Shown in pieces: positions 9,733 to 19,628 of a DNA stretch of 64,000 nt. Under the pieces are notes generated by a model. That model had not been told where the DNA came from. It saw only the letters and a program-made list of their open reading frames with translations, and searched no databases. The number at the start of each line of letters is the position of its first letter. The first letter of the stretch is position 1. The stretch is from the NCBI GenBank assembly GCA_046351555.1, contig JAXLYI010000020.1, positions 62,001-126,000 on the forward strand, given 5' to 3'. Both the position numbers and the translations under genes were made by a program. This stretch comes from CAISKJ01 sp046351555 (lineage in GTDB: Bacteria > Myxococcota_A > Polyangia > Polyangiales > Ga0077539).

Positions 9733-11048
9733 CCGCGGTGCGCCTTCGCCTCGCCGCGTGGGCGCTCCTCCTCGATGCGTGCACGCCGCTCGTCGGCTCG
9801 CCCGACGCGGCCCCGGGCGGCGCGCCCTGCGTGGGGCGCTCGAGCGAGCGCGGCGGCGTGGTGGAGGGCGACCCCGCGCGCGGCGTGCCTTCGACCCCCG
9901 AGGTGGGCCTCCACGCCATGGGCCTCGACCGCGCGGGCAACGTCTACCTGCTCGGGGCCTGGGTGCTGAGCGACCACGGCGACGAGGAGGCGCTCGTCCA
10001 GCGGCTGCGACGCGACGGGACGGTCGACCGGGGCTTCGGCGAAGGGGGCGTCGCGCGGGTGCGCCCCGCGGGCGGCCCGGGGTACACGGAGTTCCTCGCG
10101 ATGGACGAGGACGCGGCGGGGCGCCTGCTCTTCGCGGGCTCGGTGTGCCGCGAGGTGCCGGGCTCGCGGGCCGTCGCGTGTCGGGCGCTGGTGGCGAGGC
10201 TCCTCGCCGACGGGCGCGCCGACGCGGGCTTCGGGCGCGGCGGGCAGCGGGAGTTCGGGCTCGCCGCGGGCGGTGGCGACGGGCCCATGGCGGCCTACGA
10301 CGTCGCCGCCGACGGCGACCGCGTGGTGGTCGCGGGCTCCGACGAGAACCAGTACACGCCGACCACGGCGGGCTTCGTGCTGCGCCTCCGCGGCGACGGA
10401 TCGCTCGACCCGGACTTCAACGGCAGCGGCGTCCGCTTCGACGGCGCGGCCTCGTCGATCGTCGCCGTCGAGGTGACCGCGCGGGGCTACGTCGCCGCCG
10501 GCACCGCCCGCGCCGGCGGCGCCCCGCGGCTCGCGGCCTTCACGCGCGAGGCCCGGCCCGACGTCGCCTTCGGCGAGCAGGGCGCCGTCGACCTCGCGGC
10601 CGCGGGGCCCGTCGACGTCCGCGCGCTCGTGGCGGTGCCCGGCGGAGGCTTCGCGCTCGCGGGCCCCGTCGCCACCGACCGCACGCGCACCGTGGTGGCC
10701 CGCGTCGACGGCCGCGGCGCGCCGGTCGCTTCCTTCGGCGGGGCGGGCCACGTCACGCTCGTCGGCGCGCCGTGGGCGGAGTTCTACACGCACGGGAGCG
10801 CGCTCGCCGCGCAGTGTGACGGGCGGCTGGCGCTGACCACGTGGGACAACCCCTCGCCGCCGCGCGTGCGCCGGCTCCTCGCCGACGGGGCCGTCGACCG
10901 GGGCTTCGGCGACGCGGGCTCCGTGGGGCTCAGCGCCGGCACCTTCCCGCTCGGCGTCGCGGTCGACCCGGCCGACGGCGCCCTCGTCGCCGTGGCCGCG
11001 CCTTGGGAGGAGAACGCCGCCGCCTCGGTCTGGCGCCTGCGGCCCTGA
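9729..11048 (+). CDS. Delta-60 repeat beta-propeller lipoprotein, tandem paralogue
   Basis: 439 residues from a GTG start that overlaps the previous stop (GTGA). The N-terminus AAWALLLDACTPLVGS is almost the same as the upstream paralogue (WALLHAACTPLVGS), with acylated Cys18 predicted. Delta-60 units include DRGFGEGGVARV, DAGFGRGGQREF, DPDFNGSGVRFDG, DVAFGEQGAVDL and DRGFGDAGSVGL. Unlike its partner it lacks the PDVA linker. It most likely arose by tandem duplication and is made from the same transcript. A GC hairpin follows before the convergent GFA gene. Confidence 0.87.
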   Translation: MTAVRLRLAAWALLLDACTPLVGSPDAAPGGAPCVGRSSERGGVVEGDPARGVPSTPEVGLHAMGLDRAGNVYLLGAWVLSDHGDEEALVQRLRRDGTVDRGFGEGGVARVRPAGGPGYTEFLAMDEDAAGRLLFAGSVCREVPGSRAVACRALVARLLADGRADAGFGRGGQREFGLAAGGGDGPMAAYDVAADGDRVVVAGSDENQYTPTTAGFVLRLRGDGSLDPDFNGSGVRFDGAASSIVAVEVTARGYVAAGTARAGGAPRLAAFTREARPDVAFGEQGAVDLAAAGPVDVRALVAVPGGGFALAGPVATDRTRTVVARVDGRGAPVASFGGAGHVTLVGAPWAEFYTHGSALAAQCDGRLALTTWDNPSPPRVRRLLADGAVDRGFGDAGSVGLSAGTFPLGVAVDPADGALVAVAAPWEENAAASVWRLRP

Positions 11049-11052
11049 GCGA

Positions 11053-11071
11053 CGGCGGCGCGACACCGCCG
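11053..11071. terminator. Hairpin between convergent genes
   Basis: CGGCGG (11053-11058) pairs with CCGCCG (11066-11071) around a 7-base loop, in the 29-base gap between two converging genes. No T tract follows, so terminator function is inferred from position. Confidence 0.35.
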
Positions 11072-11077
11072 CGCGGG

Positions 11078-11464
11078 TCAGAGGTGGCGCGTCTCCGCAG
11101 GGGTGCTCCACCAGTTGTCGTGGAGGCCGTCGTAGAAGGTGACGGGCGCCGCGAGGAGCTCGTCGGGCGCGAGGTCGTCGAGCGCGGCCACGCTCACGGA
11201 GACGTAGGCCGTGGGGTTCCAGTCGGCGACGGGCGCGTGACGGAAGGTGAGCGCCCCGCAGGTCGCGCAGAAGCGCCCGCCCGGGTCGAAGGCTTCCGCC
11301 CCCGTCAGCAGCCGGAAGCGCTCGGGCTCGGCCTTCACCGACCACCAGCGCCGCTTCCAGCAGCTCGTGCAGTTGCACTTGTGCGTGCCCGCCGCGAAAT
11401 CGATCTCGGCCTCGAACGTGATCCGCTTGCAGAAACAGCTCCCGTGGAACGTCTTCAGGCTCAT
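11078..11464 (-). CDS. GFA-family (CENP-V/GFA) zinc protein
   Basis: 128 residues, the normal size for the GFA/CENP-V domain. The zinc-ligand pattern is visible: GSCFCKRITFE near the N-terminus, CNCTSCWKRR in the middle and FCATCGALTF later. The family is named for glutathione-dependent formaldehyde-activating enzyme, but most single-domain members have unknown substrates. It is divergent from a WYL-domain regulator across 96 bases, which suggests the regulator controls it. An AGGAG lies ~14 bases before the ATG, rather far for strong initiation. Confidence 0.88.
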   Translation of the reverse strand: MSLKTFHGSCFCKRITFEAEIDFAAGTHKCNCTSCWKRRWWSVKAEPERFRLLTGAEAFDPGGRFCATCGALTFRHAPVADWNPTAYVSVSVAALDDLAPDELLAAPVTFYDGLHDNWWSTPAETRHL

Positions 11465-11560
11465 GGCGCGTCTCTCTTTCTCCTGCGGCCCGGCGTCGGG
11501 GCCGCGGCGGGACTCTCGCCCGGGTTGCGGACAGGTTCGGTCCTCGATATTTCACGGCGC

Positions 11561-12535
11561 GTGCTTTCCACGTCGGCCCGGCTCCTGTCGCTCCTGTCGT
11601 TGCTCCAGTCGCAGCGCGAGTGGCCCGGCGCCGAGCTCGCAGGGCGCCTGGAGGTCGACGTCCGCACGCTCCGCCGCGACGTCGACCGCCTGCGCGAGCT
11701 CGGGTACGCCGTCGCCGCCTCCGCCGGGCCGGGCGGCGGCTACCGCCTCGACCGGGGCAGCGCCACCCCGCCGCTCCTCTTCACCGACGACGAGGCCGTC
11801 GCCGTGGCGCTCGCGCTCACCGAGGCCGCGGGGGCCTTCGACGGCGCGCGCGACGCCGCGCTCGGCGCGCTCGCCCGCGTCGACCGGCTGCTCCCGCCGC
11901 GCCTGCGCCGGAGGCTCGCCGCGCTGGAGAAGGCCACGGTGCACCTCGCGGGCCCGCGGCCCCGGGCGGCCTTCCGCACGCTCGCGGCCCTCGCCGGCGC
12001 CGCGCTCGACCGCGACGTGGTCGCCTTCGGCTACGTCGACGCGCAGGCCCGCCGCTCGCGGCGCGAGGTCGAGCCGCTCCGCCTGGTCAACGCCCGCGGG
12101 CTCTACTACCTGGTCGCGCACGACCGCGGCCGCGACGCGCTCCGCACCTTCCGCGTCGACCGCGTCGAGCCGCGCAGCGTGGTCGCATCCGGCGAGCGCT
12201 TCGCGCCGCGCGCGACGGAGGCCGAGATCGAGGCTTGGGTCGCCCGCTCGGTCGAGGGGCGCCCCGCGGCCTTCGTCGGCGAGCTCGCGGTCCGCGGGCG
12301 CTGCGAAGACCTCTCCCTCGCGCTCCCCCGCTGGCTCGGCGAGCTCTCGCCCCTCGACGCCGAGCGGACGCGCGTCGTGGTCCGCGCCGACTCGCTCGAC
12401 GGGCTCGTGGCGCTCGCGGTGTGCGTCGGGCGCGAGCTCGAGGTGCTCTCGCCGCCGTCGCTCGCCGAGGCGTTCGAAGCGGTCGCCGCGCGCCTCCACC
12501 GCGCGGCCGCCGGTCACCGCGGCGGGGCGCCGTAG
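11561..12535 (+). CDS. YafY-type HTH-WYL transcriptional regulator
   Basis: 324 residues from GTG, the usual length. An N-terminal winged helix-turn-helix (residues ~5-60: LLQSQREWPGAELAGRL, VRTLRRDVDRLRELGY) is followed by the WYL region. The signature Trp is not conserved, but the surrounding pattern FGYVDAQARRSRREVEP and RGLYYLVAHDRGRDALRTF is typical of PafC/YafY-type proteins. These bind DNA and often sense small ligands or nucleic acids through the WYL domain. It probably regulates the divergent GFA gene. The longer open frame upstream is antisense to that gene and was not used. The last 22 bases overlap the end of the convergent oxidoreductase gene. Confidence 0.88.
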   Translation: MLSTSARLLSLLSLLQSQREWPGAELAGRLEVDVRTLRRDVDRLRELGYAVAASAGPGGGYRLDRGSATPPLLFTDDEAVAVALALTEAAGAFDGARDAALGALARVDRLLPPRLRRRLAALEKATVHLAGPRPRAAFRTLAALAGAALDRDVVAFGYVDAQARRSRREVEPLRLVNARGLYYLVAHDRGRDALRTFRVDRVEPRSVVASGERFAPRATEAEIEAWVARSVEGRPAAFVGELAVRGRCEDLSLALPRWLGELSPLDAERTRVVVRADSLDGLVALAVCVGRELEVLSPPSLAEAFEAVAARLHRAAAGHRGGAP

Positions 12536-13110
12536 CGCGCGTCGGCGGAGGCGATCGCCGCGACGCGCTCGCACCACGCGTCGCGGGCGGCCTCGGCCAT
12601 CTCGCGGACCCCGTGCAGCGTGGTGACGCGGACGGGCGAGAGGCCGCAGAAGGAGAGCGTCGCGCCGGCGAAGGCGCGGTGGATCGGGCGGTGCAGCACG
12701 AGCGTGTACCACCACCACGGCGAGTCCATCGTGGTGATGACCCGCGCCGCGCGCCCCGCGAGCAGCCCCTTCGGCAGCGCGCCGCCCTCGTACCGGAACG
12801 CCCACCCCGGCAGGAACACACGGTCGACGAAGCCCCGCACCACCGCCGGCGGCGACGCCCAGTGCGTCGGGAACACCCACACCACGCGGTCCGCCCGCTC
12901 GATCGCGTCGCGCGCGCGGGCGAGGTCGGGCTCGAGGGGCGGCGGCGCCCGGTACCCGCCGCGCAGCACCGGGTCGAAGGCGAGCTCGGCGAGGTCGATG
13001 CGCTCGACCTCGCCACCCGTCGCGACGAACCCGCGCCGGTACGACTCGGCGAGGCGGTGGTTGAAGGAGCTTTGGTCGGCGTGCCCGTAGAGGATGAGTG
13101 CGCGGTTCAT
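12514..13110 (-). CDS. Flavodoxin-fold NAD(P)H oxidoreductase (MdaB/KefF-like)
   Basis: 198 residues with the flavodoxin-like fold of the NAD(P)H:quinone oxidoreductase family. The start is ALILYGHADQSSFNHRLAES (phosphate-binding loop), and the conserved core is RVVWVFPTHWASPPAVVRGF with DRVFLPGWAF. Such enzymes bind FMN/FAD and reduce quinones or other acceptors with NAD(P)H in the cytoplasm. The gene is divergent from a LysR regulator across a 57-69 base region full of short repeats, a classic regulator/target pair. Its 3' end overlaps the WYL regulator gene by 22 bases. Confidence 0.9.
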   Translation of the reverse strand: MNRALILYGHADQSSFNHRLAESYRRGFVATGGEVERIDLAELAFDPVLRGGYRAPPPLEPDLARARDAIERADRVVWVFPTHWASPPAVVRGFVDRVFLPGWAFRYEGGALPKGLLAGRAARVITTMDSPWWWYTLVLHRPIHRAFAGATLSFCGLSPVRVTTLHGVREMAEAARDAWCERVAAIASADARYGAPPR

Positions 13111-13136
13111 GGCGCGACATTGATCCATGCAAACGT

Positions 13137-13182
13137 GCAAGGGTATCCGCACGAGCGCAAGGGTAGTATGCATCCGTGCATG
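13137..13182. promoter_or_regulatory. Repeats in the LysR/oxidoreductase divergent promoter
   Basis: GCAAGGGTA occurs at 13137-13145 and again at 13157-13165, two helical turns apart. ATGCA-TCCG-TGCAT forms a small inverted repeat around the start of the LysR gene. TAGTAT at 13164-13169 fits a -10 box ten bases before the ATG at 13180. This is a plausible autoregulatory LysR binding region; the sites are inferred. Confidence 0.4.
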
Positions 13183-14154
13183 AAGGCGCCGAGGGCCGCG
13201 GTCGAGTCGTTGGGCTGGGACGAGGTGCGGCTCCTGCTGGCGGTGCTGCGCGCGGGCAGCTTCTCGGAGGCCGCGCGCGCGCTCGGGGCCGACCAGTCCA
13301 CCGTGAGCCGGCGCGTGGCCGCGCTGGAGGCGTCGCTCGGGGTCGCGCTCTTCGAGCGGGGGCGGCGCGCCGCGGCGCCGACGGAGGCCGCGCTCGCGCT
13401 GCGGGACGCGGCCGCGCGGATGGAGGCGGAGTTCACGCGCTTCTGCGACGAGGCGGCGGGGGCGCAGGGGCGTTCGCCGGCGGGCCGGGTGCGCCTCGCG
13501 ACCACCGACGAGGTCGCGGCGCACGTCATCGTCCCGCGCGTGCTGCCGGGCCTGCGCGCGAGGCACCCCGAGCTCTCGGTCGACCTGGTCACCGGGTACC
13601 GCGCGGCCGACCTCGTGGGGCGCGAGGCCGACGTCGCCGTCCGCTTCTTTCAGACGACCCGCGGCGACCTCGTCGGGCGCCGGGTCGCGCGCCTGCCGAC
13701 CGCCGTGCTCGCCGCCCGCGCGAAGGCGCGCTCCCTCCGCGGCCGCGCCCTGCGCGAGCTCGACTGGGTCTCCGTCGAGCTCGCGGGCATCGCGACCCCG
13801 GAGTCCCAGTGGCTCGCCGCGCACGTCGCCCGCGCGCCGGCGATGGTGTGCACGTCGTACCAGGTGCAGCTCGCGGCGATCCGGGCGGGCCTCGGCGTCG
13901 GCGTCGGGCCGCGGGTGTACGCGCGCTTCGACCGCGCGTTCGTCGCGCTCGAGGGGCACCCCGCGCTGCCGACGCTGGACGTGTACGTGGTCACGCGGCG
14001 CGCGGTCCGCTCGCTCGCGCGGGTGGCGGCGGTGGTCGACGCGGTCAGCGAGGCGCTGGCGGGACTCGACGGCGACGCGGGCGGTTCCGCTGCGCCGGCA
14101 CGGCGCGCCGAATCGTCAGCGGCGCGTCACCGCGGGGGCGGCGGGGCGCCGTAG
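13180..14154 (+). CDS. LysR-family transcriptional regulator
   Basis: 324 residues from the ATG at 13180; an in-frame ATG at 13168 would add four residues. The N-terminal winged helix-turn-helix (residues ~12-70: LLLAVLRAGSFSEAARALG, QSTVSRRVAALEASLG) matches LysR regulators. The effector-binding domain follows (ARHPELSVDLVTGYRAADLV, VRFFQTTRGDLVGRRVARL). It is divergent from the flavodoxin-fold oxidoreductase and likely its regulator. The C-terminal ~40 residues beyond the effector domain are Ala/Gly-rich. The last 28 bases overlap the convergent zinc-ribbon gene. Confidence 0.92.
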   Translation: MKAPRAAVESLGWDEVRLLLAVLRAGSFSEAARALGADQSTVSRRVAALEASLGVALFERGRRAAAPTEAALALRDAAARMEAEFTRFCDEAAGAQGRSPAGRVRLATTDEVAAHVIVPRVLPGLRARHPELSVDLVTGYRAADLVGREADVAVRFFQTTRGDLVGRRVARLPTAVLAARAKARSLRGRALRELDWVSVELAGIATPESQWLAAHVARAPAMVCTSYQVQLAAIRAGLGVGVGPRVYARFDRAFVALEGHPALPTLDVYVVTRRAVRSLARVAAVVDAVSEALAGLDGDAGGSAAPARRAESSAARHRGGGGAP

Positions 14155-14507
14155 ATCTCCGCGCCGCCGCCGTCGTCGTCGACGGTGCCCGGGGGCGTCG
14201 GCGCGGGCGTCGGGGGCGTCGGCGCGGACGCATCGGCGGTGCGCGGGGCGCCGGCGTCGACGCGCGGCACGGGCGGGCGCGGCGGGGCGCCGTAGACGTT
14301 GGCGGGGGCCGTGGGCGACGGGCACGCCCCGAGCGCGAGCGACGCGCCGACTGCCAGCGCGAGGTGCGCGACGCGTCGGGGCACGGCCTGCGGGTCGAAC
14401 GCGGCCGGGGCGACGCCTTCGAGCGCGGCGGCGCAGAAGGGGCACGCGGGCTCGGTCACATGCACGTGGCGGCGGCACGACGGGCACGGGGCGAGGGGGG
14501 CGCTCAT
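14127..14507 (-). CDS. Small zinc-ribbon membrane protein with Pro-rich tail
   Basis: 126 residues. Two CxxC pairs (CPSC at residues 8-11 and CPFC) form a probable zinc ribbon. One hydrophobic helix (residues ~47-63, VAHLALAVGASLALG) is followed by Cys-Pro-Ser and a Pro/Ala/Thr-rich tail with VYGAPPRPP and IYGAPPPPR. A frame-broken relative with the same order (ribbon, helix, MYGVPPRP) lies at 15620-16073, with a leucine-rich-repeat gene between them. Function unknown; the ribbon would sit in the cytoplasm and the tail outside. TAGCCT lies 6 bases before the ATG, suggesting a leaderless transcript. Confidence 0.75.
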   Translation of the reverse strand: MSAPLAPCPSCRRHVHVTEPACPFCAAALEGVAPAAFDPQAVPRRVAHLALAVGASLALGACPSPTAPANVYGAPPRPPVPRVDAGAPRTADASAPTPPTPAPTPPGTVDDDGGGAEIYGAPPPPR

Positions 14508-14513
14508 GCGGCG

Positions 14514-14519
14514 AGGCTA
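14514..14519 (-). promoter_or_regulatory. TAnnnT -10-like box, probable leaderless start
   Basis: On the minus strand TAGCCT lies 6 bases before the ATG of the zinc-ribbon gene, and there is no Shine-Dalgarno sequence. Confidence 0.4.
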
Positions 14520-14553
14520 CGGGCGCGCGACCTTGCGGCGCAACGGGTTCTCG

Positions 14554-15615
14554 CTACCGGATCTCGGGGAACGGGTCGTCGATCTCCCCGCCGCGCTCCA
14601 TCACCGAGGGGTTGCCCGTGCGCGACGCGAACCCGAACGCCCGCAGCGCCTTGCGCGCCCCGTCGGGGAAGGGGAACGGCAGGAACACCCACCGCAGCGC
14701 GGGCAGCGACGCGACGGCGGAGGCGACCCCGTCGGGGTCGAGCTTCGCGCAGCCGAACACCGCGAGCCCCCGGAGCGCGCGGAGCTCGGGGAGCCACGCC
14801 GGCAGCCGCGTGAACGCGCCATAGGGGAGGGCGAGCGTCTCGAGGTCGGCGAGACGTCGCGCTGCCGCGGGCACCTCGTCGCGCGGCGAGTACGCGAGCG
14901 CGAGGTGGCGCAGGCTGGCGAGGTCGCCGAGGTCGGCCGGGAGCCCGTCGGGGCCCACCGCCCCGTGGAGCGCGAGCGCGCGCAGCCGCGGGAAGCGCGC
15001 GAGGGCCGTGGTGAAGCGCGGCGCCCACGCGAGCGAGAGCTTCTCCACGCCGAGCGCGGGGAGCGAATCGAGCGGCGCCGGGGCGTACGAGCTCCCGCCG
15101 ACCGAGAGCCAGCGCAGCGGCGCGTCCGCGAGCTCGGGCGCGACGCGTTCGATCGGGTTGCCCGAGAGCTCGAGCGCGCGCAGCCGGGGGAGCGCGCCGA
15201 GCGCGGCGGGCGCCTCGCGGAGCTCGCTGCGTTCGAACGACAGCGCGTAGAGCCGCGCCGGCCGCCACGGCGCCGGCGGCAGGGCGGTGAGCCCGCCGTC
15301 GATCACGGCGAGGTGCTGGAGCCACGGGTGCATCGCGGCGGCGTCGAGCAGCGCCGCGAGCTGCGCCTGGCGCTCGCCCCCGTACACCGTCAGCCGGATC
15401 GCGCGCGGCAGGAGCGCGAGGTCGGGCGCCGCGGCCGCCGACCAGAACACCGAGCCCGCGGCGCAGGGCCGGCGCGGCAGCGACTCGACGCGCTTGTGGC
15501 CGAGCGCGTGCGCGACGGCGTGGGGCGCCTCGTCTTCGAGCGGCGCGGAGGGCTCGGCGGAGGCGATCCAGCGCCATCTGGTGGGGAGCTCGTCGGGCGA
15601 CGTCTTGCGCGCCAT
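14554..15615 (-). CDS. Leucine-rich-repeat protein
   Basis: 353 residues. After ~80 residues of basic and acidic sequence without a signal peptide, at least eight LRR units follow, such as LPRLRALELSGNPIERVAPEL, FPRLRALALHG, LASLRHLALAYS, LADLETLALPYG and LRALRGLAVFGC. The protein is probably cytoplasmic and binds another protein. The ATG at 15615 sits 4 bases after the stop of the frame-broken zinc-ribbon gene, so the two are likely co-transcribed. Downstream lies the intact zinc-ribbon paralogue. Function unknown. Confidence 0.82.
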   Translation of the reverse strand: MARKTSPDELPTRWRWIASAEPSAPLEDEAPHAVAHALGHKRVESLPRRPCAAGSVFWSAAAAPDLALLPRAIRLTVYGGERQAQLAALLDAAAMHPWLQHLAVIDGGLTALPPAPWRPARLYALSFERSELREAPAALGALPRLRALELSGNPIERVAPELADAPLRWLSVGGSSYAPAPLDSLPALGVEKLSLAWAPRFTTALARFPRLRALALHGAVGPDGLPADLGDLASLRHLALAYSPRDEVPAAARRLADLETLALPYGAFTRLPAWLPELRALRGLAVFGCAKLDPDGVASAVASLPALRWVFLPFPFPDGARKALRAFGFASRTGNPSVMERGGEIDDPFPEIR

Positions 15616-15619
15616 GACG

Positions 15620-16073
15620 TCACTCGGAGGGCTTCGGCGCGTCGCCGTAGAGCGCGCGGACGCCGCCCTCGTCGACGGGCGGTCGCCGCGGCGTCGGGCG
15701 CGGGGCGAGGCGGCGGGCGTCGGGGGCGCCGGCGTCGTGCGGCGCGGCGGTCGACGCGCCGGGGGCCGTGGCGTCGGGGGCGACGCCGCGTCGCGCGGCG
15801 GGGCGGGCGCGGCGGTCGCGGCCGCGGGGGGACGCCGTACATCGGCCGCGGCGCGGTGTGGTGCGGCTGCGCCTCGGCGTCGTCGGCGACGAGCGCGGCC
15901 GGGGCCACCGCGAGCACGGCGCCGAGCGCGGCCATCGCCGAGCGGGCCATCCGCGGGACGGGGACGTAGGCGAGCCGCTGCGGCGTCCGCGCGGCGTCGC
16001 AGAAGGGGCAGCGGTCGGCGTCGGCGCGGAGGTGGCGCGCGCACGCGGCGCAGGGGACGAGCGGGGCGGTCAT
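15620..16073 (-). pseudogene. Frame-broken zinc-ribbon membrane protein
   Basis: The 5' part encodes MTAPLVPCAACARHLRADA with a second pair CPFC (zinc ribbon), then a hydrophobic segment and MYGVPPRPRPP, matching the paralogue at 14127-14507. After that the frame drifts into Arg-rich sequence. A convincing C-terminus (DEGGVRALYGDAPKPSE, stop at 15620-15622) is in another frame. One surplus base would join them, or one missing C in each of two C runs (minus strand; plus-strand G6 at 15826-15831 and G5 at 15776-15780). Assembly error at homopolymers and true decay cannot be told apart here. If repaired it would have ~150 residues. Confidence 0.6.
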
Positions 16074-16150
16074 GGCGGCGGAGCATCGCACGACCGGGGC
16101 TTCGCGACGCACCCGCACCGCAGGGCCTTTGGGTATCCTCCCGCGCCGCG

Positions 16151-17365
16151 ATGCCGCCCCGCCCCAAGGTCCCCTTCACGCTCCACCCCGCGCTGCGCCT
16201 GCGCGCGAACCTCGACCTCCCCAACGCCTCGCGCGCGACGCTCTCCCCCGACGGCGCCCTCGCGGTGGTCACCCGCCTCGGCAGCGGCTTCGGCGGCGCG
16301 CTCGCCCTCCACCCCCGCGCCGGCGCCCCCGCCGAGCGCTCGCTGCCCGCGCCCGAGCGCGGCTGGTGGGACGCGGTGAGCTGGTCGCGCGACGGCGCGC
16401 GCTGGGCGGCGGCCTCCGAGCGCTGGGACGGCGACGAGCGCCGCGCCCGCGTCGCCGTCTTCGAACGCGGGTGCGAGGCTCCCCTCGTTGAGCTCGACGT
16501 CCCGCGCGGCGGGCCCGTCGCCATCAACCACCAGTCGCAGAGCGCGCCGCTCGTGGCGCTCTCGCCCGACGGCGCGCGTGTCGCATTCCGCGCCGCGGTC
16601 GACGAGCGCTCCGCGGTCACCGTGGTCGACGTCGCACGCGGCGCCGCGGAGACGCACACTGTCCCCGCCGGCGACGAGTACCTCTTCGCCCACGCCTGGG
16701 GCGGCGACGGCGCGCTCTACACCGTCGCGTCGTACCTCGGCGCGCGCGGCGGCACCGTGCGCTGGCGCGCGGACGGCACCCCCGAGCGCCGCTGGGACTG
16801 GGCCAACGGCTGCGTGACGGTGCCGGCCCGCGACGGCGTGTGGACGCTCGGGCTCGGCGGGGTGGTGTGGCGCGTCGGCGCCGGCCCCGGCGCGCCCTTC
16901 GTCGCCGCGAAGGAGCCGCGCCTCGCGCGCGCCCGCCAGCTCCGCGAGCGCGCCACGCAGCGGTGGGACGTGTCGTTCCTCGACCACCTCATCGGGTACA
17001 TCGCCGACGACCGCAGACAGTTCACTTGGGAGACCAACACCCCGCGCGCCCGGTGGGGCCCGCTGCCCGACGTGATGGAAGGGGCGCGGGGCTTCGACAC
17101 GGAGTTCCTGTGGGAGTGCGGGTTCGCGGAGCCGGTGGGCGACGACGCGGTGCTGGTGAGCGACGGGCTCTCGGTGGCGCTCCTGCGCGACCGCGGCGCC
17201 ACGCTCGACCGCGCGACCCTGCTCGACGACGTCGAGCGGTGCAGCCCGCGCGTCCGCCGCATCGGCGGGCTCACGGCCGGCGGCGGCTCGGTCGGCGTGC
17301 TCTGGAAGAAGAGCGCGACGAGCACGGTGCTCTCGCTCTTCGACCTCGACCCGTCGGCGGTGTGA
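16151..17365 (+). CDS. WD40-like beta-propeller protein, cytoplasmic
   Basis: 404 residues. It has no signal peptide. Repeated strands with Ser-Pro-Asp-Gly turns (ATLSPDGALAVVTRL, VALSPDGARVAFRAAVDE) and Trp-rich blades (WDAVSWSRDGARWAAASERW) indicate a WD40/TolB-type propeller. No enzymatic motif is visible. The ATG at 16151 follows TATCCT by 11 bases. The stop codon is 3 bases from the end of the convergent GNAT gene. The specific role is unknown, probably a binding scaffold. Confidence 0.75.
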   Translation: MPPRPKVPFTLHPALRLRANLDLPNASRATLSPDGALAVVTRLGSGFGGALALHPRAGAPAERSLPAPERGWWDAVSWSRDGARWAAASERWDGDERRARVAVFERGCEAPLVELDVPRGGPVAINHQSQSAPLVALSPDGARVAFRAAVDERSAVTVVDVARGAAETHTVPAGDEYLFAHAWGGDGALYTVASYLGARGGTVRWRADGTPERRWDWANGCVTVPARDGVWTLGLGGVVWRVGAGPGAPFVAAKEPRLARARQLRERATQRWDVSFLDHLIGYIADDRRQFTWETNTPRARWGPLPDVMEGARGFDTEFLWECGFAEPVGDDAVLVSDGLSVALLRDRGATLDRATLLDDVERCSPRVRRIGGLTAGGGSVGVLWKKSATSTVLSLFDLDPSAV

Positions 17366-17368
17366 CCG

Positions 17369-17982
17369 TCACGGCATCGGCGGCGGGCCGTCGGTCTGGA
17401 GCGTCCAGACGGGCGGTGCGCCGTCGAGGTCGATCTCCGCGCGGACGCGCAGCCCGAAGCGCCGGTAGAAGCCCAGGTTGACGGGGTTGCTGGTCTCGAG
17501 GAAGAGCGGGACGCCCCCGCGCGCGGCCATCGCGAGGGCCTCGCGGAGGAGCGCGCCGCCGAGGCCGTGCCCCTTCTGCGAGGGGTGGACGCCGAGCACG
17601 TGGACGTACACCACGGGCTCGCGCGGGTGGAGCGCGTCGAGCCGCGCCTGCGTGCGCAGGCCCGTGAACGCGAGGCGCCGCGTGGGCGGGCGCCGCGGCG
17701 GCGAGCGGAGCGCGCGCACCCAGTCGAGCGCGCGAGGCCCGTCGACCCCCGGCGGCATCACGCTGATCGCGCCGAGCGAGGGGCCCCCGTCGAGCGTGAA
17801 GGCCGTCCCCTCGCCGAGCGCCCGCGCCACCGACACGCCGTGGAACCACGCCACCCACGCCCGCCGCTCCTCCGCCCCGGGCAACACCCAGCGGAACCAC
17901 GGGTCGTCGTCGAAGCTGGCCGCGAGGGTGTCGACGGCGGCGGCGCGCTCCTCGGGGCGCAACGGGCGGGTGGCGGGCGGGG

Positions 17983-17986
<4 letters not shown>
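17369..17986 (-). CDS. GNAT-family N-acetyltransferase
   Basis: 205 residues from a GTG whose first four bases overlap the stop of the upstream ABC-F gene. The acetyl-CoA pyrophosphate-binding loop is clear (VLGVHPSQKGHGLGGALL, Q/RxxGxG pattern). The C-terminal PLFLETSNPVNLGFYRRFG is the usual motif-B region. The N-terminus (AAAVDTLAASFDDDPWFRWV) resembles acetyltransferases that act on small molecules. Coupling to an ABC-F gene hints at antibiotic or stress resistance, but the substrate is unknown. Confidence 0.9.
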
Positions 17987-19506
<1,520 letters not shown>

Positions 19507-19597
19507 GGTGGGTCCTCCTGCGGTTCGATCGGGTGCGAGCGCTGCCGTGGGGCGCTCATCGGGCACTCGGGTCGGCGTCTAGGAGGTGCGCATCGTG

Positions 19598-19611
19598 GTG
19601 ACGCGCGTCAC
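19598..19611. promoter_or_regulatory. Perfect palindrome GTGACGCGCGTCAC, CRP/FNR-type operator candidate
   Basis: A 14-base perfect palindrome with the GTGA-N6-TCAC spacing of CRP/FNR-family sites. It lies between the divergent ABC-F and hydrolase genes, 18 bases before the hydrolase ATG at 19629. The regulator identity is inferred only from spacing. Confidence 0.5.
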
Positions 19612-19628
19612 GCGCCACGGCGCCCACC

